Source: an uncultured Mycoplasmatota bacterium
GTDB taxonomy: Bacteria > Bacillota_I > Bacilli_A > RF39 > UBA660
Length of the DNA stretch: 38,986 bases
Direction of reading: 5' to 3'
Assembly (NCBI GenBank): GCA_946498975.1
Contig: CAMMQC010000012.1
Coordinates: 1 to 38,986 of the forward strand
The notes beneath the pieces are model-generated. The model was not told where the DNA came from, did no database searches, and worked only from the letters and a program-made list of their open reading frames with translations. Made by a program: the position numbers and the translations under genes. Shown one piece after another: positions 14,109-22,421 of the stretch; position 1 is the stretch's first letter, and the number at the start of each line of letters is the position of its first letter.

Positions 14109-14884
14109 ATTCCGATCAATTTTGGAAAGACAGAGGATTTAAAACTTCATTTGCTAAAATTCAAGATGATTATAATAAATATATTAATGATAAAGGATTC
14201 AATCTTGATAGAGGTCAAATTGGAGCTAATAAACATCATCAAACAAAAGCAGAAAAATATTTAGATGAACTTAGAGCAGAAACTAAACTAATAAAAATGG
14301 AATATAACAAAAATAAAGATTTAAACAAAGTAGAATTAAAATATAAAGATAAAATATCTGATGTCGATACTAATCCCCTTCTAAATCCTGAAAAAGGCAG
14401 AATAATTGGATATAAAGAAAAAGATATTATCAATTTATCTAATTATTCTAAAGAAGTAACTAAAGATAATTTAAGTAAAGATAAAACAATTGAACAAAAT
14501 GAAATTAATCTCAAGTATAAACAAAAACAAATTGATAAATTAAATAACGAAATAAGAAATCTTAAATCAGGTAAAACTTTACAAGAAAAAGATAAAATTA
14601 TTGAAAATCAAAAATTAATTATTGAAGAAAAAGACGAAACTATAAATTATCAAAATAAAATTATTAATTCACTTAGAAAAGAAATATCAGAATTAAAAGA
14701 AACATTTAATGAAATAATCTCTAATGTTAAAGAAGTTGCCACTGATTTATTTAAAGCTCTAAAAAGAACACTAGGTCTAGATGTTGATAAAGAACAAGAA
14801 TATGACCACTACTCTTTTAAAAGTTTAAGTAAAAAAATTAATAAAAAATATGATAAAGATAAATCTGATGATTTTGAATTATGA
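14078..14884 (+). CDS. MobV relaxase, C-terminal part (out of frame)
   Basis: The frame overlaps the first relaxase frame by 31 bases and has no ribosome binding site before its first ATG. It begins 'YTIEYGNFLNSDQFWKDRGFKTSFAKIQDDYNKYINDKGFNLDRG', which is the MobV segment that ends the relaxase domain ('..lQd.f...v...yGL.RG'). A long Lys/Glu-rich coiled coil follows (about residues 70-225, 'LKYKQKQIDKLNNEIRNLK', 'KTLQEKDKIIENQKLIIEEK'). It is the second half of the gene at 13437-14108, separated by a one-base loss in an A run. It is unlikely to be translated alone in good yield. Confidence 0.75.
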   Translation: MYTIEYGNFLNSDQFWKDRGFKTSFAKIQDDYNKYINDKGFNLDRGQIGANKHHQTKAEKYLDELRAETKLIKMEYNKNKDLNKVELKYKDKISDVDTNPLLNPEKGRIIGYKEKDIINLSNYSKEVTKDNLSKDKTIEQNEINLKYKQKQIDKLNNEIRNLKSGKTLQEKDKIIENQKLIIEEKDETINYQNKIINSLRKEISELKETFNEIISNVKEVATDLFKALKRTLGLDVDKEQEYDHYSFKSLSKKINKKYDKDKSDDFEL

Positions 14885-14955
14885 TATAATATTAAAAGAA
14901 AAGTAAACTGTTATTTTACTTAAATAGCTGAATAATAAGATTGGGAGGTATAAAA

Positions 14956-15987
14956 ATGGCTTTTGTTGATGTGTATAGTAATAATATACGAAGAAAAAAA
15001 GAAGAAATTGCAAGATTAAAAAAAGAAAGATTAAAATATGTGGGTATTGTAGGTGATTCCGGTTCTAAAATATTAAAAGCTAAACAACAAGCTAGTCGCA
15101 CTAAATCACAAGCCACTCTAAAATCTAAACTAAATGAAATAAATCGTGAAGAAAAAAAGAAAAGTGATGCTAAAAAAAAGATTAATGAATATGATAAAAA
15201 GATTACTGCAAAAGAAAAAGAATTAAATAATGAAGAGATAAGATTACAAAAAGAACAAGAGAAGGAAAATAAAGTACAACAAAAACGATATACTGAAAGT
15301 ATAAATTCACTAAATAAAAATATTAAACTTCAACAAATTGCACAATCAGAATTATCTAACGAAATTCAAAAACTAAAAGCTGCAAAAGAAAAAATCAATA
15401 TTTTATTTATAGGAGCAAATCCAACACTAAACTTAAACTTAGAAAAAGAAGCTAGAGAAATAAGAGAATCTATCATCAAATCTTTAAACAGAGATTCAAT
15501 TAACTTTGAAACTAGATGGGCTACTAGAACAACTGATTTGTTTCAATATATAAATGAGATAAATCCAACAATAATTCATTTTAGTGGACATGGAACAGAA
15601 AATGGTGAATTAGTATTTCAAGATAATAATGATAACCCTAAATTTGTGAGTCGTGAGGCAATTACTGAAATGATAAACGCTTCATCTGATGACGTAAGAC
15701 TAGTCGTTTTTAACAACTGCTATTCATCAATTATTGCAGAAGGTGTAGTAAATAATATTGAAGCAGCAATTGGAATGAACATTTCAATTGGAGATGAAGC
15801 CGCCATTCAGTTTGCTTCACAATTATACTCATCAATAGGATTTGGACTTTCATTAGAAAAAGCTTTTAAACAAGCCATTATAAGTTTAAAATTACAAGGA
15901 ATTGATGAAGATACAACTCCTCAATTATATACAAATGAAAACATTAATGCTTCAGATATATATTTAGTAAAAAATACAAATAATTAA
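14956..15987 (+). CDS. CHAT-domain (caspase-like) protease with coiled-coil N-terminus
   Basis: A 343-residue protein. Residues 10-147 are a highly charged coiled coil (Lys/Glu rich). Residues 148-343 are a CHAT domain: 'INILFIGANPTLNLNLEKEAREIRE', then 'PTIIHFSGHG' with the catalytic His212, and 'VRLVVFNNCYS' with the catalytic Cys255. The His-Cys pair and surrounding strands fit the clan CD (caspase/gingipain) fold. Known: bacterial CHAT proteases occur in anti-phage systems where an activated protease kills the infected cell, as with gasdermin- or Cas7-11-linked CHATs. Here it stands alone, with no gasdermin, Csx or NTPase partner beside it. A TTG-started frame reaches 14941, but GGGAGG lies just before ATG 14956. 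It is followed by a terminator and then the integrase, and is probably defence cargo. Confidence 0.8.
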   Translation: MAFVDVYSNNIRRKKEEIARLKKERLKYVGIVGDSGSKILKAKQQASRTKSQATLKSKLNEINREEKKKSDAKKKINEYDKKITAKEKELNNEEIRLQKEQEKENKVQQKRYTESINSLNKNIKLQQIAQSELSNEIQKLKAAKEKINILFIGANPTLNLNLEKEAREIRESIIKSLNRDSINFETRWATRTTDLFQYINEINPTIIHFSGHGTENGELVFQDNNDNPKFVSREAITEMINASSDDVRLVVFNNCYSSIIAEGVVNNIEAAIGMNISIGDEAAIQFASQLYSSIGFGLSLEKAFKQAIISLKLQGIDEDTTPQLYTNENINASDIYLVKNTNN

Positions 15988-16006
15988 CTTAATAATAATA
16001 TACTTA

Positions 16007-16033
16007 GGTCAACTAAAAAGTTGGCCTTTTTTA
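16007..16033 (+). terminator. terminator after the CHAT gene
   Basis: GGTCAACT pairs with AGTTGGCC (16007-16014 with 16019-16026, one G-U) around a 4-base loop and is followed by six T's. It ends the CHAT transcript before the integrase. Confidence 0.75.
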
Positions 16034-16099
16034 TTGATAAAATCGATAAATTAATTAGATAAACATAAAAAGCAATTAAATAAATGGTAAAATATAGAT

Positions 16100-16118
16100 G
16101 TATGTCGATATTTTACGG
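16100..16118. repeat. inverted copy of a left-end motif before the integrase
   Basis: GTATGTCGATATTTTACGG at 16100-16118 is the reverse complement, apart from two extra T's, of CCGTAATATCGACATAC at 1591-1607. Their positions, beside attL and just upstream of the integrase start, suggest a shared excisionase or integrase regulatory site. Confidence 0.45.
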
Positions 16119-16142
16119 ATTAATAAAGGAGGTAATAATTTA

Positions 16143-17285
16143 ATGTCCGTAAGACAACTTAAAGAAAATAAACGAACAAGAGATGGAAGATCTTGGGTAT
16201 TTATACAATATAGTAAAGGATTAGATGGTAAAAGGCATCAATATCAATCACAGGCCTATTTTACCAAAGAAGAAGCAACAAAAGCGGAACTAGAATATTC
16301 AGACAAATATAAAGATGTTGAAGTTAATCCCCATATGACTTTTAAAGAAGCATATACACTTTATTATGAATATCAAAAAGATAAAATAAAAGACTCTACT
16401 CTAAAGACATATAGAGATAGAATTAAATATATGGGTTTATTAGATAATATAGAATTAGTAAATTTGAACTGGGAACACTATCAAAAATGGAGATCTCAAA
16501 TGAATAAAACTAATTTATGTGATAAATATAAAACTGATATACAGAAATTTATTAAACAAGTATTAAACTTTGCTGAAAAACAATGGGATTTTAATTTAAG
16601 AAAATTTTATAATAAATTAGAACCTTTTAAAACACCTGGGGCTATAAAAAAAGAAATGGATTTTTATGAACCACAAGAATTTTTTCAGTATATATCAGTA
16701 ATAGATGATTTGCGTGATAAATGCTTATTTGAAACATTATATTACTGTGGACTTAGAAGAAGTGAAGCTAGAGGTCTACAATGGAGACATATTGATTTTA
16801 AGAATCATACTTTAACAATAGCTCAACAAGTTTTAAATTTAGCTGGAAATAATGCAAGTAGTTCATGGTATATAGCAAGTCCTAAAACAGAATCATCTAA
16901 TAGAACTATTCCCGTTCCTGAAGTTTTATCAAAAGACTTAGCTGAATTAAAAAAATCAAATGAACGTTTTTCAAAGTTTAAACAAACTTGGTTTGTATTT
17001 GGAGATGATGTTCCTATAACCTATCATCAAATTTACAGTAGAAATAATAATTATTGTAAAAAAGCTGGACTTAGGCATATTAGAATACACGATTTTAGAC
17101 ATTCTTGTGCTAGTGCTTTAATATCGGCTTCTGCACCTATTACTGCTGTATCTAATTATCTAGGGCACTCAGAAACAACTGAAACATTAGAAACATATAC
17201 TCATTTAGTCAAAAAAGATTATGCTAATGTTCCTAAATTTTTTGATTCATTAGAAAAAGACTTTAACAAAAAGTCTTCTGATTAA
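16143..17285 (+). CDS. int: tyrosine recombinase (integrase)
   Basis: A 380-residue phage-type integrase. Start is ATG 16143 after AAAGGAGG. A longer frame from 16098 overlaps an inverted-repeat site and lacks an RBS. The N-terminus ('GRSWVFIQYSKGLDGKRHQYQSQAYFTKEEA') is an AP2/arm-binding domain, followed by the SAM-like core-binding domain (about 65-165). The catalytic domain shows Arg205 ('CGLRRSEARGL'), Lys248 ('SPKT'), His316 and Arg319 ('RIHDFRHSC'), His342 ('LGHS') and Tyr352 ('ETYTH'), so all catalytic residues are present. It lies next to the right attachment repeat, with arm-type sites 17311-17337 just beyond its stop. It catalyses integration and, with an excisionase, excision of the element. 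Confidence 0.95.
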   Translation: MSVRQLKENKRTRDGRSWVFIQYSKGLDGKRHQYQSQAYFTKEEATKAELEYSDKYKDVEVNPHMTFKEAYTLYYEYQKDKIKDSTLKTYRDRIKYMGLLDNIELVNLNWEHYQKWRSQMNKTNLCDKYKTDIQKFIKQVLNFAEKQWDFNLRKFYNKLEPFKTPGAIKKEMDFYEPQEFFQYISVIDDLRDKCLFETLYYCGLRRSEARGLQWRHIDFKNHTLTIAQQVLNLAGNNASSSWYIASPKTESSNRTIPVPEVLSKDLAELKKSNERFSKFKQTWFVFGDDVPITYHQIYSRNNNYCKKAGLRHIRIHDFRHSCASALISASAPITAVSNYLGHSETTETLETYTHLVKKDYANVPKFFDSLEKDFNKKSSD

Positions 17286-17310
17286 ACCAATATAAACTAT
17301 AACAAACCAT

Positions 17311-17337
17311 CAATTTGATGGGTAGAGTGATGGGTAG
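17311..17337 (+). promoter_or_regulatory. integrase arm-type repeats, right end
   Basis: CAATTTGATGGGTAG (17311-17325), two bases, then TGATGGGTAG (17328-17337). The same orientation and nearly the same arrangement occur at 1658-1683 near the other end. Confidence 0.6.
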
Positions 17338-17370
17338 CATACTACCAAAATATTAAGAACTCCCTGTAAT

Positions 17371-17409
17371 TAAACAAAAAAAGCGGAGCCTTTCGGCTCC
17401 TTCAGGGGG
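17371..17409. repeat. right end direct repeat (candidate attR core)
   Basis: TAAACAAAAAAAGCGGAGCC, loop tttc, GGCTCCTTCAGGGGG. It repeats the left copy at 1520-1556. The shared 15-base GGCTCCTTCAGGGGG (17395-17409 and 1542-1556) is the most likely crossover segment because the hairpin loops differ. On the minus strand it is the terminator of the small RNA described at 17378-17480. Confidence 0.7.
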
Positions 17410-17480
17410 TTCGGTTGAATATAAATCCACACTTAGATAGTGGACTATATCACCATGATAAGCAAAATACTTATCATGTA
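17378..17480 (-). ncRNA. candidate small RNA whose terminator is the attachment site
   Basis: A minus-strand promoter, TTGACA (17509-17514), 17-base spacer, TATGAT (17486-17491), predicts a start near 17479. The transcript would be about 100 nt: a 9-bp hairpin CATGATAAG/CTTATCATG, a second stem TCCAC/GTGGA, an unpaired C-rich stretch (AACCCCCTG), and a strong terminator GGAGCC-GAAA-GGCTCC followed by GC and T7. No peptide of note is encoded. C-rich unpaired segments occur in Firmicute regulatory RNAs that block ribosome binding sites. The known classes I considered (6S, SRP, tmRNA) do not fit. recG ends upstream at 17548. Confidence 0.55.
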
Positions 17481-17547
17481 CATTAATCATATCTAAAATT
17501 TTCCAACTTGTCAATTTGATTTTGAAAATTTTAGAAAAATTTTACAA

Positions 17548-19533
17548 CTAGCTATGTATAATGGTATTAATTAATCTAAGTTTATTAGCATCATTCTCTT
17601 TATCTAGTAAGTATTCTAGGGAATCTTCTCTAGCTTGTAACAATATTTTGTAATCTGCTTTTAAATCTGCTATCTTGAAAGTCATATCACCACTTTGTTT
17701 AGTTCCAAATAAATCTCCGTGGCCTCTTAGTTTAAAGTCTTCTTCACTAATTTCAAAACCATCATTAGTACTTTCCATTATCTCAAGTCTTTTCGTATCA
17801 TTATCACTAATTAAAATACAACTAGACTGTAATTCACTTCTTCCTACTCTTCCTCTTAACTGATGAAGTGTAGATAAACCAAATCTTTCAGCATTAAATA
17901 TTACCATCATTGTAGCATTAGGAACATCTACTCCTACTTCGATAACGGTTGTACTAATTAGAATCTGTACTTTATTTTGTAAAAATTCATTCATAATTAA
18001 CTCTTTTGCAGCACTAGCCATTTTACCATGAACTAAATCTATTTTATATTTACTACCAAAAGCAAGAGTCATCTTTTCTTTTAAGTCATTTACATTAGTT
18101 AAATCACTATTTTCACTTTCTTCAATAAGTGGCGCGATAACATATATCTGATGACCTTGTTTTAATTCTTCATACATCATTTCTAAGACATCTTTAATTT
18201 CTTTATTAGTCTTAACAACAGTTTTAATTTTCTTTCTACCCTTAGGTCTTGTCTTAATAGTAGATACATCCATATCTCCATAAATAGTTAAAGCATAAGT
18301 TCTAGGAATTGGTGTTGCACTCATATATAAAGTATCAGGCTTTTGTCCTTTATTCTGTAGATTAGCTCTTTGATTAACTCCAAATCTATGTTGTTCATCT
18401 GTAATAACTAATCCAAGGTTATGATAATTAACATCTTCTTGAATTAAGGCATGAGTTCCAACGATTATATCAATATCACCATTTTTTAACTCTTCATAGA
18501 TTAAATCTTTTTCCTTCTTAGGAGTTGAACCTGTAAGTAAAGCCATATTTAAATTATAATCTTTAAAGATATCTTTTAAATTACTAAAATGTTGTGTTGC
18601 AAGTATTTCAGTAGGTGCCATTAAAGCACTCTGATATCCACTTAAATAATTTGCATACATTGCTATAAAAGAAACTATAGTCTTACCACTACCAACATCA
18701 CCCTGTAATAATCTATTCATTCTACTCTTACCCTTTAAGTCTTTAATAATTGTGTTAACAGCAGTATTTTGGTCTTTTGTAAGTTCATAAGGAAGTTTAG
18801 AAATAAATTCATTTACCTTAGATTCATCTATAGTCCTTTCAATTCCACTATTCGCTTTCTTATTCTCTTCTTTTAAATAATTAATTTTAAACATAAACTC
18901 AAATAACTCTTCATATTTAAGTCTTATCATCGCTTCTTTTAATTTATCTTTACTAGGAGGATTATGTACTATATTTAAAGCCATTCTCTTATTAGAAAAG
19001 TTATACTTTTCTTGATATTTTAAAGGGATACTATCATGTATTTCTTTACTTTGACTAAGTAGTGCCATATTAATATATAAAGCCATATTTTTATTAGTCA
19101 AACCACTAGTTAAATGATAAACTGGCTCTATCTTTACTTTATTAGATAAAGACTCCATCTTTATTTCTGATGCTGTTATTACATTTTTAGGCTTATCAAA
19201 TTTACCTATAACAGTAACAGTAGTACCAACCGTAAGTTGACTTTTTAAAAACGCTCTATTAAATATTGATACTCCTACAACTCCACTAGCTGTTACAAGA
19301 CGAAAATTCATCTTATTAAGTCCTGCCTTAAATCTAACTAATATAGGACTACTTTCTATCTTACCATCTATAATTATATGATCTCCATCATTTGTCTCTT
19401 CTAAATTGCCTCTAACTAAAAATTCATATCTAAAAGGATAATGTGTAACTAAATCATCTACAGTATTTATCCCTATCTTAGAAAGAAGTGTTAAAGCTCT
19501 AGGTCCTACACCTTTTATATCTTTTAATGCCAC
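17548..19533 (-). CDS. recG: ATP-dependent DNA helicase RecG
   Basis: RecG, about 661 residues, regresses stalled replication forks and processes Holliday junctions. 'ALKDIKGVGPRALTLLSKIGI' and the OB-fold wedge domain occupy the first 150 or so residues. The SF2 helicase core shows Walker A 'GDVGSGKT', motif II 'DEQHRFG', motif III 'MSATPIPRT' and motif VI 'QLRGRVGRS'. The frame extends to 19560, but that start lacks an RBS. GTG at 19533 follows AGAGGTGG at a normal distance and gives the usual RecG N-terminus. It is chromosomal housekeeping and marks the right flank of the element. Confidence 0.96.
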   Translation of the reverse strand: MALKDIKGVGPRALTLLSKIGINTVDDLVTHYPFRYEFLVRGNLEETNDGDHIIIDGKIESSPILVRFKAGLNKMNFRLVTASGVVGVSIFNRAFLKSQLTVGTTVTVIGKFDKPKNVITASEIKMESLSNKVKIEPVYHLTSGLTNKNMALYINMALLSQSKEIHDSIPLKYQEKYNFSNKRMALNIVHNPPSKDKLKEAMIRLKYEELFEFMFKINYLKEENKKANSGIERTIDESKVNEFISKLPYELTKDQNTAVNTIIKDLKGKSRMNRLLQGDVGSGKTIVSFIAMYANYLSGYQSALMAPTEILATQHFSNLKDIFKDYNLNMALLTGSTPKKEKDLIYEELKNGDIDIIVGTHALIQEDVNYHNLGLVITDEQHRFGVNQRANLQNKGQKPDTLYMSATPIPRTYALTIYGDMDVSTIKTRPKGRKKIKTVVKTNKEIKDVLEMMYEELKQGHQIYVIAPLIEESENSDLTNVNDLKEKMTLAFGSKYKIDLVHGKMASAAKELIMNEFLQNKVQILISTTVIEVGVDVPNATMMVIFNAERFGLSTLHQLRGRVGRSELQSSCILISDNDTKRLEIMESTNDGFEISEEDFKLRGHGDLFGTKQSGDMTFKIADLKADYKILLQAREDSLEYLLDKENDANKLRLINTIIHS

Positions 19534-19627
19534 AACACACCACCTCTTTTTCTGTCTCACATTATAGCATAATTTTTAGAATTTTAAAAGAAAATAAATC
19601 ATAAAATTTTAATAAAGGGAGGAATTT

Positions 19628-20356
19628 ATGAAAGTAATTGCAAATGGTGGTGCTTCTACTAAAAACGTTGCTAATAATACATTAGATGCCATTTATTTAG
19701 GACTTAATGCTCCATATATTGATGGTTTTAAATTTAAACTTTATTTAACTAAAGATAAAGAGATTATTACTTTAAGTGATGATATAGTAGAACTTTATAC
19801 TAAAGGTCTTAATGAAATAGATGATTATACTCTAAAAGACTTTTTACTTTTTAATGTAGGTAGTAAGGTTCAAAAACAACAAATAGTTACATTGAGACAA
19901 ATTCTTTATATATTCCAAAATACTAATAAATATTTAATTTTAGAACTTGCCAATCAAAAAGAAAATAATGCACTATTTACTGATTTAGTTTTAAATATGA
20001 TAAGAAGCTATTCTAATAGTATTAATATTTATTTAGAAAGTGAAAACAATGAAATAGTTGAATATTTAAAATCTACTGATAATTCTTATCCTATAGGTAT
20101 TAGAGTAACTGAAGAAAGTACAGATAACTGGTATATAGATGTTGATTTTTATGATATTAATACTACTCTTCTAGATGATTTTAATATAAGAGATAAAGTT
20201 AAAGAAAATAAACTTATTATGATAGATCAAGTTAATAGAATGGAAGTGTTTGATTTAATTTATGCTGAATATCAAGATATATTTAACTATATTTATATTA
20301 TAACTAATCAAATTGCTAATATTAATAGTAGTGAACAAATACAAAACAGAAGCTAA
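19628..20356 (+). CDS. degenerate glycerophosphodiesterase-like protein
   Basis: A 242-residue protein with the order of a GDPD TIM barrel but altered catalytic sites. The usual N-terminal 'AHRG....PENT..A...G' reads 'ANGGASTKNVANNTLDAIYLG', so the catalytic His-Arg pair is Asn-Gly. The metal-binding 'E.D...TkD...V..HD' reads 'IDGFKFKLYLTKDKEIITLSDD', with neither the Glu-x-Asp nor the His. 'TLKDFLLF' and 'IVTLRQILYIF' match the later 'TL.e.l' helices of the fold. Known: GDPDs hydrolyse glycerophosphodiesters. Inferred: this is a pseudoenzyme that may bind rather than cleave a ligand. It has an RBS GGGAGG, no signal peptide, and is divergent from recG and convergent with 20360-20713. Confidence 0.6.
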   Translation: MKVIANGGASTKNVANNTLDAIYLGLNAPYIDGFKFKLYLTKDKEIITLSDDIVELYTKGLNEIDDYTLKDFLLFNVGSKVQKQQIVTLRQILYIFQNTNKYLILELANQKENNALFTDLVLNMIRSYSNSINIYLESENNEIVEYLKSTDNSYPIGIRVTEESTDNWYIDVDFYDINTTLLDDFNIRDKVKENKLIMIDQVNRMEVFDLIYAEYQDIFNYIYIITNQIANINSSEQIQNRS

Positions 20357-20375
20357 GGTTTAACTTCTGTTTTTA
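20344..20375 (+). terminator. terminator of the GDPD-like gene
   Basis: ACAGAAG/CTTCTGT stem with an 11-base loop, followed by a T-run. The stem starts before the stop codon and overlaps the end of the convergent 20360-20713 gene. Confidence 0.6.
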
Positions 20376-20713
20376 TTAGCATTTTTTCTAATCTTTATTT
20401 TAGCTTGTGTCTTTTTATAATTATCTTTTACACTATCAGACTTCTCTTCTATTTTCTCTATGATTTTTAAATATCTAGATGCTTTATCATAGAAACCCCT
20501 TTCTACTAGATAAACAGAAGTATATAACATCATATTAGCTCTATCTTCATCATTTAAGTTAAGATCTAAAATATATTTATCAAGCTCACTTAATCTAGTT
20601 GGAGATGATGATGAAATTATATCTTTAACACCCATCAACTTTTCTTCGTAAAATTCAATTTTCTCATTATTTAATTTATTTTTAACACTATTTCTTTTCT
20701 TAAAATTCTTCAT
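20360..20713 (-). CDS. small basic helical protein, unknown
   Basis: A 117-residue lysine-rich protein, basic at both ends ('MKNFKKRNSVKNK' and 'KIKIRKNANKNRS'), with a TPR-like middle: 'LSELDKYILDLNLNDEDRANMMLYTSVYLVERGFYDKASRYLKIIEKIEEK'. No signal peptide. It could be an RNA- or ribosome-associated protein or part of a tetratricopeptide fold. I do not recognise a family. It has its own RBS (GGAGAAAG) and ends tail to tail with the GDPD-like gene. Confidence 0.55.
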   Translation of the reverse strand: MKNFKKRNSVKNKLNNEKIEFYEEKLMGVKDIISSSSPTRLSELDKYILDLNLNDEDRANMMLYTSVYLVERGFYDKASRYLKIIEKIEEKSDSVKDNYKKTQAKIKIRKNANKNRS

Positions 20714-20780
20714 ATTCTTTCTCCTCTAATTTAAGTATAAACTTCTTTAAAAAATTAGTAAACTTTTTTCAAAAAAAGTG

Positions 20781-20925
20781 TTGACAAAATGACTTCAAAT
20801 GATTATTATAAAAAGCACCAATTCGGAATTAGGCGAATTGGTCGCTAGTATCACACTAGCCAACCCCTTTTTATTCTTTTTTAAGAGACTGCCCTTCAGG
20901 GGGTGCAGTCTCTATTTTTATTTTT
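20781..20925 (+). ncRNA. candidate structured RNA/leader before the collagen-like gene
   Basis: A strong promoter, TTGACA (20781-20786), 17 bases, TATTAT (20804-20809), starts a transcript near 20816. Two perfect hairpins follow: CCAATTCG/CGAATTGG (20818-20841) and GCTAGT/ACTAGC (20844-20860). Then comes CAACCCC with a T-rich run (about 20865-20882), and a third hairpin AGAGACTGC/GCAGTCTCT (20884-20913) with a T-run. It may be a roughly 65- or 110-nt small RNA or an attenuating leader of the gene at 20991. I do not recognise a riboswitch class. Confidence 0.5.
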
Positions 20926-20971
20926 AAGCATGACAATAGTCAAGACAAAAGTAAATATACTTCATATTTTA

Positions 20972-21677
<706 letters not shown>

Positions 21678-21679
21678 CA

Positions 21680-21712
21680 AAAAGTTCACATCCTACGATG
21701 TGAGCTTTTTAT
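21680..21712. terminator. bidirectional terminator between the collagen-like gene and uppS
   Basis: AGTTCACATC/GATGTGAGCT stem with loop CTAC, flanked by A-runs and T-runs on both sides. It serves both convergent genes. Confidence 0.75.
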
Positions 21713-22419
21713 TTGGCATTACCAAATCTTCTATCACGTTTTCTATAATTATCTAAAGATTCTTCTAAACACTTACTATCAAAATCAGGAAAATATGTAT
21801 CAGGAAAATCATATTCAGCATAACTTGATTGATATATCATAAAATTACTTATTCTTTTCTCTCCACTAGTTCTAATAACAAAATCAAGTGGTGGTAAATC
21901 TTGATATAAATTTTTACTTACAACTTCTTTAGTAATATCTTCTATACTTAAAGAACCATCTAATACTTGTCTAACAATTTTCTTAGTCATATCAACTATC
22001 TCATAGTCACCACCATAATTAAGACAAATATTTAAAATGCCCTTAATATTATTTTTAGTATCATCTGTTGTCTTATCCATTGCCTCAAGTACACTCTTAG
22101 GAAGATTATCTCTTCTTCCAGAAAATACTACTTTAACATTATTTTTCTTAATAGATTCTAATTTAGTATTAAATAATGTTACAAATAATTTCATTAAGTA
22201 ATCTACTTCACACTTTTCTCTTTTAAAATTCTCAGTAGAAAAGGCATATAAAGAAACTACTTTAATAGAAGTATTATTGTAAATATAATCAAGTAACTTA
22301 ATAAGATTATCAGCACCAGCTTTATGTCCTAAGCTTCTATTAAGTCCTCTTTCTTTTGCCCATCTACCATTACCATCCATAATGATTCCTAAATGATTAG
22401 GATATACTACATCACTCAT
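21709..22419 (-). CDS. uppS: isoprenyl (undecaprenyl) diphosphate synthase
   Basis: A 236-residue cis-prenyltransferase. 'LGIIMDGNGRWAKERG' carries the catalytic Asp15 and the P-loop-like binding region. 'SLYAFSTENFKR' and the C-terminal 'DFVIRTSGEKRISNFMIYQSSYAEYDF' are family signatures for IPP and FPP binding. It makes the C55 lipid carrier for peptidoglycan and teichoic acid synthesis from FPP and IPP. It starts two bases after the nifJ stop with its own AAGGAG site, so it is co-transcribed with nifJ. Confidence 0.96.
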   Translation of the reverse strand: MSDVVYPNHLGIIMDGNGRWAKERGLNRSLGHKAGADNLIKLLDYIYNNTSIKVVSLYAFSTENFKREKCEVDYLMKLFVTLFNTKLESIKKNNVKVVFSGRRDNLPKSVLEAMDKTTDDTKNNIKGILNICLNYGGDYEIVDMTKKIVRQVLDGSLSIEDITKEVVSKNLYQDLPPLDFVIRTSGEKRISNFMIYQSSYAEYDFPDTYFPDFDSKCLEESLDNYRKRDRRFGNAK

Positions 22420-22421
22420 AA

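Noticed and set aside
14239-14433. Minus-strand frame in the relaxase C-terminal half (also 14916-15116)
   Set aside because: Opposite the Lys/Glu-rich coiled-coil coding DNA; no RBS, Ser/Leu/Phe-rich composition typical of a shadow.
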